Under the pieces are notes generated by a model, which worked only from the letters and a program-made list of their open reading frames with translations, made no database searches and was not told the DNA's origin. From contig DQBD01000212.1 of the NCBI GenBank assembly GCA_003526065.1, positions 3,034-10,751 of the forward strand: a stretch of 7,718 nt of DNA, in the 5' to 3' direction. Both the position numbers and the translations under genes were made by a program. Position 1 is the first letter of the stretch; the number at the start of each line of letters is the position of its first letter. Positions 1 to 5,605 of this stretch are shown piece after piece. Source of the stretch: Gammaproteobacteria bacterium. Its GTDB lineage: Bacteria > Pseudomonadota > Gammaproteobacteria > Immundisolibacterales > Immundisolibacteraceae.

Positions 1-770
1 GCCTGCACCAGTTCGAGGTCGGTCGGCGAGTCGACGTCGACGGCGGCGCGCGGGTCGTCCAGCAACACCGCGCCCAGGCGCGCGCCGACCCGCTGCGACA
101 GGCGTCCGAAGCCGTCGGCCAGCGTCAGCTGGTGCGTCAGGTATTTCAACAACGTTCCAGGGCCAAGTGCCGCCGCCAGCCGGTGCGGCTGTTTGCGCCG
201 CTGTTCGAGCTGACGCCAGAAGGCCGGCGCCCGGCGCCCGGCCGGGTTCAGGAAGGCGAACAGGTTGCAGCCGCAAAAGGCGCCGTCGCGAAAGCGCAGC
301 GCCGTGCGGCGTGACTGTGGAAACGCCGCTCGCACGCCGGCCAGTTCGGTGAGGCCGACCACGGCATCGTTGCCGCTGGCCAGCGCCGCGCCGCAGAAGC
401 GGTCGACCCAGGCGCTGCGCAGCAGGGCGTGATCGGCGGTGGTCAGCAGCACAGGCTGGTCGTTTGGCAGGCGCTCCAGCGCCGCCAGTGCCGAGGTGCT
501 CGGCGACGGCTGCGGCGGCAGCCAGGCCAGCCGGCCGGTGGCGATCAGCGCCGACAGCGCCGGGCAGTCGGCCAGCAGCGCCTGATCCGGGCCGACCAGC
601 GTCATGCCCCCTATCGCGGAGCTGGCGCCGAGCGCGTCGAGTACCCGCAGCACCATGGGTTGGCCGGCCAGTGGCAGCAGCGCCTTGGCGGACACGCCGG
701 TGTGGCGCAGCAGGGGGTCGTCCGGGCCGCGGTCGCCGGCCAGCACGATGGCGTGAAAGGTGCCGCTCAC
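1..770 (-). CDS. MobA-like nucleotidyltransferase (GT-A fold), partial at window edge; candidate headgroup-activating enzyme
   Basis: This is a minus-strand frame with no stop before the left edge, so at least 256 residues are present and the C-terminus is missing. It begins at GTG (768-770), which overlaps the TGA of the upstream acyltransferase gene as GTGA, implying translational coupling. An AAGG sits a few bases upstream. The N-terminus carries an NTP-binding loop of the sugar-nucleotide transferase type: LAGDRG at residues 10-15, then SAKALLPLAGQPM at 27-39 with the conserved Lys29. TADH (111-114) sits where the metal-binding Asp of the family lies. NDAVVG (134-139), GCNL (167-170) and DVDSPTDL (245-252) follow the usual order. 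Such enzymes transfer NMP from CTP or another NTP to a phosphorylated substrate in the cytoplasm. In Caulobacter a nucleotidyltransferase, CpgD, is reported to activate phosphoglycerate for ceramide headgroup synthesis; an equivalent role here is inference from context. The substrate cannot be read from the sequence. Confidence 0.85.
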   Translation of the reverse strand, partial: MSGTFHAIVLAGDRGPDDPLLRHTGVSAKALLPLAGQPMVLRVLDALGASSAIGGMTLVGPDQALLADCPALSALIATGRLAWLPPQPSPSTSALAALERLPNDQPVLLTTADHALLRSAWVDRFCGAALASGNDAVVGLTELAGVRAAFPQSRRTALRFRDGAFCGCNLFAFLNPAGRRAPAFWRQLEQRRKQPHRLAAALGPGTLLKYLTHQLTLADGFGRLSQRVGARLGAVLLDDPRAAVDVDSPTDLELVQ

Positions 771-1981
771 AGCGCCTTGCCGTAGACGCGGTAGCGCTTG
801 TAGCAGCGGCTGCCGAGGGACTCGATGATGCTGCACATGCCGCGGTTGTCTTCCAGGATCCACGACATTTCGGCCTGCGTGGCGCCGCGGCGCAGGGCGG
901 TCTGACGCGCGGCGTCGATCACCAGCATGGCCAGTGCGCTGCCCAGGCGTGTGCGCTGCAGGTGCGGGCGCACGCCCATCAGCGCCACGCGCACCCCCTT
1001 GGGGTGGCGCACCTTGAGGCGCCACAGCAGCTTGGCCCAGCCGAACGGTGCCAGGCGGCCGTCGAGGTCGGCGATCGCCTCGTTGAGGTTGGGCAGCACG
1101 GCGATCATTGCCACCGGTTCGCCGTCGATCTCGGCGATCTGCACGAAACCGGGATCGACCAGCCAGCGCACCAGTTGGCCGAGCTGCTTGAACTCGGCCT
1201 CGGTGAACGGTACGAAGCCCCAGTTGCCGGCCCAGGCATCGTTGAAGATGTCGCGCAGGATGGCGATGTCGCGGTCGAGGTGCCGGAAGTCGACCGGCCG
1301 CAGCGATACCTTGTCGCGCTCGCGTGCGATGACCCGCCGCGCGGCCGGGGGGAACTCGAAGTCGGTGCCGACGATGTAGGCCAGCATATCCTTCGCCTTG
1401 GCGTAGCCGAGTGCCTCCAGGCGGGGGCCGTAGTACGGCAGCGCATGCCCCATCATCACCATCGGTGGCGCGTCGAAGCCGTCCACCAGCAGGCCGCATT
1501 CCTCGTTGATGGACAGGTTGAACGGGCCCCGCACCTCGGTCGCGCCCTGCTGGCGCAGCCAGCCCTCGGCGGTGCCGAGCAGGGCGGCGAACACCTCGGC
1601 GTCGTCCTCGGCCTCGAGCAGGCCGAAGTAGCCGACCTGCTCGCCGTGCGTCGTCGCGTGCAGGGTGTCCACCTGCGCGCTGATGCGCCCGACCACCGTA
1701 TCCCCGCGTTTCGCCAGCCAGGCCTGAAGGCGCAGGTGCTCGAACACCGGGTTTCGCGGCGACAACAGCTCGTGCCGCTCGAGCAGCAGCGGTGGCACCC
1801 AGTGCGGATCGTGTTGGTACAGACGTTGCGGCAGGGCCCAAAACGCCTGTCGGCCGGGTCGGCCCGACAGCGGTTCGATACGGAGTGCTTGCAGCTGGCT
1901 CAAAATGGGATACACCGGTGCGTGGAAGTGGCGCGGCGCACCTGGCAGGGTGTCTAGTGGTATGCGCCGGCGCACCAACAT
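767..1981 (-). CDS. bcerS: GNAT-family N-acyltransferase, probable bacterial ceramide synthase (bCerS-like)
   Basis: This 404-residue protein looks like two GNAT-type halves. The N-terminal half holds VVGRISAQVD (96-105), GYFGLLEAEDD (117-127), then RGPFNLSINEECGLLVDGFD (151-170) and PPMVMMGHALPYY (172-184). The C-terminal half holds GEPVAMIAVLPN (287-298), the acyl-CoA-binding loop region RTRLGSAL (343-350), and SWILEDNRGMCSIIESLG (373-390), then KRYRVY. This arrangement matches the GNAT family that includes Caulobacter bCerS, which N-acylates the 3-keto long-chain base before the keto group is reduced. The SPT, ACP, ligase and reductase genes a few hundred bases away, divergently transcribed, support that role. 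The start is uncertain: ATG at 1981 has no clear Shine-Dalgarno sequence, and recognisable similarity begins only near residue 33 (LRIEPLSG), so GTG at codon 23 or TTG at codon 27 are alternatives. Another GNAT acyltransferase role is possible but less likely here. Confidence 0.82.
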   Translation of the reverse strand: MLVRRRIPLDTLPGAPRHFHAPVYPILSQLQALRIEPLSGRPGRQAFWALPQRLYQHDPHWVPPLLLERHELLSPRNPVFEHLRLQAWLAKRGDTVVGRISAQVDTLHATTHGEQVGYFGLLEAEDDAEVFAALLGTAEGWLRQQGATEVRGPFNLSINEECGLLVDGFDAPPMVMMGHALPYYGPRLEALGYAKAKDMLAYIVGTDFEFPPAARRVIARERDKVSLRPVDFRHLDRDIAILRDIFNDAWAGNWGFVPFTEAEFKQLGQLVRWLVDPGFVQIAEIDGEPVAMIAVLPNLNEAIADLDGRLAPFGWAKLLWRLKVRHPKGVRVALMGVRPHLQRTRLGSALAMLVIDAARQTALRRGATQAEMSWILEDNRGMCSIIESLGSRCYKRYRVYGKAL

Positions 1982-2128
1982 GCGCTATATTTCGCGATTA
2001 TTTCATGACACTGCTTGCGCCTTAGCCGGCGCGGGCTTCACGCAGGGAGTCGCCTTGCGCATTGTGCCAGCGTCGTGTCCGCGCCACCCGCCACGCAGTG
2101 GCAGCCGCAGCTCGTGGTGCTCTACGCC
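1982..2128. promoter_or_regulatory. Divergent intergenic region with AT-rich core
   Basis: This spacer separates the minus-strand acyltransferase unit from the plus-strand HIT/ligase unit. Positions 1986-2010 form an island of A and T (TATATTTCGCG followed by ATTATTTCATGACA) that stands out in an otherwise very GC-rich window, as expected of promoters. On the plus strand TATATT (1986-1991) and GATTAT (1996-2001) are possible -10 boxes, and on the minus strand TATAGC is one; none has a convincing -35 box at the right distance. An AGGGAG ribosome-binding-like motif lies at 2044-2049, far from the favoured HIT start. The promoter assignment is inference from position and composition. If the minus-strand promoter lies here, the acyltransferase start could be further inside its frame. 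Confidence 0.4.
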
Positions 2129-2557
2129 GTGAATGCGACCGCGGCCAAATTCGGTGACCCCGGCACACGCATCGGTCAATGCGGGGCCTGGACCGTGCTG
2201 GTCCGGCCGCGTCAGCCGACCCTCGGGTCGCTGGTGCTGGTGTGTGATGAGCCGGTGAACGCATTCGGGCAGGTGAGTGCCGGCGCGTATGCCGATCTGC
2301 GCCAGGCCACGCAGCGTATCGAGCGTCTGCTGGCCGAAGCGTTCGCCTACGACAAGATCAATTACCTGATGCTGATGATGGTTGACCCCGACGTGCATTT
2401 CCACGTGCTGCCGCGTTATGCGCAGCCGCGGCAGTTCGCCGGCCGCAGCTGCGTTGATGCGGCCTGGCCCGGCCCGCCCGACCTGGCGCACGACCTCGAT
2501 CTCGGGGCCGCCGCGACCGCGTCCCTGGTCGCCCATCTGCGGGGCCGTTGGGCATGA
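2129..2557 (+). CDS. HIT-family (histidine triad) nucleotide-binding protein, variant motif
   Basis: With GTG at 2129 the product has 142 residues, the normal size for a small HIT protein, and begins MNATAAKFG, which resembles the start of proteobacterial HIT homologues as I recall them. The middle carries a basic segment LVRPRQPTLGSLVL (24-37) and then YDKINYLMLMMVDPDVHFHV, ending in LPRY. The histidine triad is usually written H-x-H-x-H; here it reads D88-V-H90-F-H92, so the first His is Asp while the central His, the family's nucleophile, is kept. HIT proteins hydrolyse or transfer nucleotidyl groups. No step in the known ceramide pathway needs one, so its role is open; cleavage of an acyl-adenylate or of a nucleotide-activated headgroup donor is speculation. 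The stop overlaps the next start as ATGA. Longer in-frame starts exist (TTG 2015, GTG 2075), giving N-terminal extensions without recognisable similarity. Confidence 0.75.
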   Translation: MNATAAKFGDPGTRIGQCGAWTVLVRPRQPTLGSLVLVCDEPVNAFGQVSAGAYADLRQATQRIERLLAEAFAYDKINYLMLMMVDPDVHFHVLPRYAQPRQFAGRSCVDAAWPGPPDLAHDLDLGAAATASLVAHLRGRWA

Positions 2558-4347
2558 GCGGCGCGCCGGTGTCGGCCCGCCGCGGTGCGGGTGCCGGCCT
2601 GCTGCAGCCCACGCCGACCCAGAATACGCTGGCGCTGCGCTTCGCCGATTTCGACACCTTGACGCAGGCGCTGGATTACGCCGCCCAGGGCGTCACCGGC
2701 TGCAATTTCCACGACCCGCGCGGCGAGCTGGTGCTGGCGCTGCCGTACGCGCAGCTGCGCGAGGATGCGCTGGACATGGCGCGCCGCCTGGCGGGTCTCG
2801 GTCTGCCGCGGCAGGCGCGCGTGGCCCTGGTGGCCGAAACCGACCCCGATTTCGTGCGCCTGTTCTTCGCCTGCCAATATGCCGGGCTGGTGCCGGTGCC
2901 GCTGCCGGCGGCGGTGCACCTGGGCGGGCGCGAGGCCTATGTGCGCCAGTTGAGCGCCATGCTGGACAACTGTCAGGCCAGTGTGGCGGTGGCGCCGGAG
3001 AGCTTCGCCGACATGCTGCAGACCGCGGCCGTGGGCGCCAAGCTGGCGTTTTGCGGCACGCCCGCGCAGTTTCGGCAGTTGCCAGCGGTGTCGACGGCGC
3101 TGCAGGCGGCGGGTCCCGATGAACTGGCCTACCTGCAGTACACCTCCGGCAGTACCCGCTTCCCGCGTGGGGTGATGATCACCCATGCCACGGTGATGCA
3201 GAACCTGCGGGGCATCGTGCGTCACGGCCTGGCCATCCGCGAGGATGACCGCTTCATGTCGTGGCTGCCGTTCTACCACGACATGGGGCTGGTCGGTCTG
3301 GTGTTCTCGCCGCTGGCGGCGCAGCGCTCGGTGGACTACCTGGGCACGCGCGATTTCGCCATGCGTCCGCGCCAGTGGCTGACGCTGATGTCGCGCAATC
3401 GCGCCAGCATCGCCTTCAGCCCCCCGTTCGGCTACGCCCTGGTCGGGCGGCGCCTGCGCGCGTCGGACGTGGCGCAGTACGACCTGTCGGCCTGGCGCAT
3501 CGCCGGCGTCGGTGCCGAGACCATTCGCGCCGAAACGCTGGAGCATTTTGCCGAGGCATTGGAGGGCAGCGGATTTCGACCGCAGGCCTTCCTGCCCTGT
3601 TACGGCATGGCCGAGTGCTCGCTGGCGGTCAGCTTCGCGCCGCTGGCGGCGGGTGTGGATACCGACCCCATCGACGCCGAGGCGCTGGCCGCCCAGCGCG
3701 TTGCACGGCCTGCGGACGAGGCCAGTGCCGGTGTGACGCGTTTCGTCGACTGCGGTACGGCGCTGCCGGGTCACGACATCGAGATCCGCGACGCGGCCGG
3801 CCGGCGCCTGCCGGAACGGCGCTGCGGCACCATTTTCGTGCGCGGACCGAGCGTGATGTCCGGCTACTTCGGCGACGCGCAGGAGACCGCCCGCGTGCTG
3901 TCCGCGGACGGCTGGCTGAACACCGGCGATGTCGGTTACCTGGCAGAGGGCCGGCTGTTCATCACCGGTCGCGAGAAGGATCTGTTCATCATCAACGGCC
4001 GCAACATCTGGCCGCAGGATCTCGAGTTCCTGGCCGAGCAGCAGCCCGAGCTGCGCCCGGAGGATGCGTCGGCCTTTGCCGTGCCCGGTGGCGACGGCGG
4101 AGACCTGGCGGTGCTGGTGGTGCAGTGCCGCGAACAGGATCCGCTGCGCCGGGTCGACCTGGTGACGCGCCTGCAGGCGCTGATCAAGGCCGAACTGGGC
4201 ATTCCCTGTTTCATCGAGCTGGTGCCCCCGCACACGCTGCCGCGCACCTCGTCCGGCAAGCTGTCGCGCTCCGGCGCGCGGCGCGATTTTCTGGCCCGCA
4301 ACGGCGAGACGCTGGAGCCGAGCCGCCTGACACAGGGCGTTGACTGA
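2554..4347 (+). CDS. Fatty acyl-AMP ligase / acyl-ACP synthetase of the ceramide pathway
   Basis: This 597-residue member of the adenylate-forming superfamily starts at ATG 2554, inside the ATGA overlap with the HIT gene. The ATP-binding loop is YTSGSTRFPRG from Tyr196, with Arg-Phe in place of the usual Gly-x as in many fatty acyl-AMP ligases. LPFYHDMGLVG follows, then SAWRIAGVGAETIRAETL, CYGMAE (Tyr350), LNTGDVGYL (Asp459), TGREKDLFIINGRN (Arg473) and the C-terminal PRTSSGK with the catalytic Lys569. These are the standard A3, A5, A7, A8 and A10 motifs in order, so the enzyme should be active. It is expected to adenylate a fatty acid with ATP and pass it to a phosphopantetheine carrier. With the ACP and SPT genes downstream, the likely job is charging that ACP, as proposed for the Caulobacter ligase of the same locus. 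CoA as acceptor is the main alternative. The next gene overlaps it by 8 nt. Confidence 0.9.
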   Translation: MSGAPVSARRGAGAGLLQPTPTQNTLALRFADFDTLTQALDYAAQGVTGCNFHDPRGELVLALPYAQLREDALDMARRLAGLGLPRQARVALVAETDPDFVRLFFACQYAGLVPVPLPAAVHLGGREAYVRQLSAMLDNCQASVAVAPESFADMLQTAAVGAKLAFCGTPAQFRQLPAVSTALQAAGPDELAYLQYTSGSTRFPRGVMITHATVMQNLRGIVRHGLAIREDDRFMSWLPFYHDMGLVGLVFSPLAAQRSVDYLGTRDFAMRPRQWLTLMSRNRASIAFSPPFGYALVGRRLRASDVAQYDLSAWRIAGVGAETIRAETLEHFAEALEGSGFRPQAFLPCYGMAECSLAVSFAPLAAGVDTDPIDAEALAAQRVARPADEASAGVTRFVDCGTALPGHDIEIRDAAGRRLPERRCGTIFVRGPSVMSGYFGDAQETARVLSADGWLNTGDVGYLAEGRLFITGREKDLFIINGRNIWPQDLEFLAEQQPELRPEDASAFAVPGGDGGDLAVLVVQCREQDPLRRVDLVTRLQALIKAELGIPCFIELVPPHTLPRTSSGKLSRSGARRDFLARNGETLEPSRLTQGVD

Positions 4348-5275
4348 GGCCGGCGGCGCGACGGTAGCCGTCACCGGGGCCACCGGTTTCATCGGCGCCG
4401 CGGTGGCGCGCCGGCTGGCCGGAGACGGTTGGCGGGTGCGCCTGCTGGCCCGACCCGGTTCCCAGGGCCGCCTGCCCCTGTTGGCCGGTGCCCAGCCGGT
4501 GATCGGCGAGTTGACCGATCCGCCCACGCTGCAGCGGCTGCTGCAGGGGGCACAGGCGGTGGTGCACTGCGCGGGTGCGGTGCGTGGCGCCACGCCCGGC
4601 GATTTCGAGCGCGTCAACGTCGCGGCGCTGGCTGGCCTGCTGGACGCAATGGATCAGGCCGGTGCGCCGCGGCTGCTGCATCTGTCCTCCCTGGCGGCGC
4701 GCCATCCCGAACTGTCGCATTACGCGGCCAGCAAGCGGGCCGGCGAGCGGTTGCTGGTGCAGCGCCTGCCGGTGGCGCGGCGCCTGATTCTTCGTCCGCC
4801 GGCCGTGTATGGCCCGGGCGATCGCGAGCTGCGTCCGTTGCTCGATGGCATGGCACGCGGACTGGCGGTGCTGCCGGCGCCACGCACGGGACGCTTCTCG
4901 TTGCTGCACGTCGACGACCTGGCCGCCCTGGTCGTCGCCCTGCTGGCCGGTACCGTGGGGTGGGGCGACATTCACGAGCCGGACGACGGCCATCCCGGCG
5001 GCTACGACTGGCAACAGTTGACCGCTGCCGTGGCGCACGTGTCGGGGCGACGCGTGCGCACGGTGACCGTGCCGGGCGGGCTGCTGGCCTTGCTGGGCGC
5101 CGCCAACGAGTTGCGTGCGCGCCTGTTCGGACCTTCGCCCATGCTCAGCCGGGGGAAGGCGCGGGAACTGCGCTGGCTGGACTGGGTGGCGGCCGGCAAT
5201 GCCGGTGTTTCGGGCAGCGGCTGGGTGCCGCGCATCGGCCTCGAGCAGGGCCTGCGCGACACCTTCACGGGCTGA
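4340..5275 (+). CDS. cerR: NAD(P)-dependent epimerase-type reductase, probable ceramide reductase (CerR-like)
   Basis: This 311-residue atypical or extended short-chain dehydrogenase has a Rossmann cofactor motif VTGATGFIGAAV (residues 11-22, G-x-x-G-x-x-G) and a catalytic pair in HYAASK (Tyr128, Lys132), preceded by LSSLAA with Ser116/Ser117. PPAVYGPGD lies near residue 155, and a C-terminal substrate region follows. In Caulobacter the epimerase-type protein CerR from the equivalent locus reduces the 3-keto group of the newly made 3-ketoceramide; membership here rests on family and on placement between the ligase and the ACP. The start is well constrained: an in-frame TGA lies at 4328-4330 and TTG at 4340 is the only start codon between it and the Rossmann motif, giving an 8-nt overlap with the ligase gene. 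An AGGG at 4334-4337 is only two bases from it. A sugar epimerase is the alternative annotation that automated pipelines would give. Confidence 0.82.
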   Translation: MTEAGGATVAVTGATGFIGAAVARRLAGDGWRVRLLARPGSQGRLPLLAGAQPVIGELTDPPTLQRLLQGAQAVVHCAGAVRGATPGDFERVNVAALAGLLDAMDQAGAPRLLHLSSLAARHPELSHYAASKRAGERLLVQRLPVARRLILRPPAVYGPGDRELRPLLDGMARGLAVLPAPRTGRFSLLHVDDLAALVVALLAGTVGWGDIHEPDDGHPGGYDWQQLTAAVAHVSGRRVRTVTVPGGLLALLGAANELRARLFGPSPMLSRGKARELRWLDWVAAGNAGVSGSGWVPRIGLEQGLRDTFTG

Positions 5276-5297
5276 GGCGGGCGCACCGCTGTCGTGC

Positions 5298-5317
5298 GGG
5301 CGGCTATACTGCCGCCC
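5298..5317 (+). promoter_or_regulatory. Hairpin whose loop is a perfect TATACT -10-like box
   Basis: GGGCGGC (5298-5304) and GCCGCCC (5311-5317) form a perfect 7-bp inverted repeat, and the six bases between them are TATACT, close to the consensus sigma-70 -10 box. Past one C-A mismatch, two more pairs can form. There is no T-run after the stem, so it does not look like an intrinsic terminator. The 79-bp gap between the reductase and ACP genes is the only real gap inside the plus-strand unit. It could hold a promoter giving ACP and SPT extra expression, or an RNA hairpin that adjusts ACP output. No good -35 box is visible 16-18 bases upstream, so an activator or an extended element would be needed. 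Confidence 0.45.
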
Positions 5318-5342
5318 ACACCGGCCCGGACATCAGGTGAGC

Positions 5343-5350
5343 AGGAGGGA
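5343..5350 (+). promoter_or_regulatory. Strong Shine-Dalgarno site for the ACP gene
   Basis: AGGAGGGA contains the full AGGAGG core at 5343-5348 and leaves six bases before the ATG at 5355. It is by far the best ribosome binding site in the window; the neighbours rely on overlaps and weak sites. This fits a carrier protein that must outnumber the enzymes using it, and it fixes the ACP start. Confidence 0.85.
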
Positions 5351-5354
5351 CTTC

Positions 5355-5597
5355 ATGGCAGTTGGCGCAGGGCGCATCCTTGAGACCTTGAAGTCCCGTT
5401 TGAGTGCCGTCACCGGCAACGATGCCGTAACCGAACAGACCGACCTGGTCGGCGACCTCGGGCTGGACTCGTTGCAGGTCATGGAGCTGCTGATGGAAAT
5501 GGAAGATGCCTTCGACATCTCGATCCCGGTCAACGTCATGGCCGAGGTCCGCACCGTGGGCGAACTGGCCGGCGCGGTGCAGGCACTGCTGAACTGA
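5355..5597 (+). CDS. Acyl carrier protein dedicated to the ceramide pathway
   Basis: This is an 80-residue, acidic, single-domain carrier protein of normal ACP length. The phosphopantetheine attachment site is GLDSLQVMELLMEMED with Ser39, set at the start of helix II, followed by the FDISIPV segment and a final helix ending LLN. The ATG at 5355 is fixed by the strong ribosome binding site just upstream. It should be modified by a 4'-phosphopantetheinyl transferase encoded elsewhere and then loaded by the acyl-AMP ligase. The position directly before the SPT gene (8 nt apart) suggests that it presents the acyl chain to SPT, as in Caulobacter and Sphingobacterium-type systems where acyl-ACP is a donor. 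It is not the housekeeping fatty-acid synthesis ACP by context, since no fab genes are nearby. Confidence 0.92.
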   Translation: MAVGAGRILETLKSRLSAVTGNDAVTEQTDLVGDLGLDSLQVMELLMEMEDAFDISIPVNVMAEVRTVGELAGAVQALLN

Positions 5598-5605
5598 CCT
5601 GCCTC

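Noticed and set aside
464..1957. Long plus-strand open frame opposite the acyltransferase and nucleotidyltransferase genes
   Set aside because: Its product is low-complexity and rich in Ala, Arg, Gln and His, shows no domain, and lies antisense to two well-supported genes; GC-rich DNA commonly leaves such frames open.
3261..4343. 360-codon plus-strand open frame overlapping the ligase in another frame
   Set aside because: Composition is Arg/Ala/Gly-rich with no motif, whereas the ligase frame carries the conserved adenylation motifs over the same bases.
2416..4617. 733-codon minus-strand open frame opposite the ligase gene
   Set aside because: The product is Arg/Gln/His-rich with no motif and mirrors the codon structure of the ligase, which has all its catalytic motifs; it is an antisense shadow.
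4340..5275. Nucleotide-sugar epimerase of polysaccharide synthesis
   Set aside because: The fold allows it, but the placement between the ligase and the ACP/SPT genes and the absence of polysaccharide export or assembly genes favour ceramide reduction.
5298..5317. Intrinsic terminator after the reductase gene
   Set aside because: The stem is strong but no T-run follows, and the loop is a -10-like box; promoter or RNA hairpin fits better.
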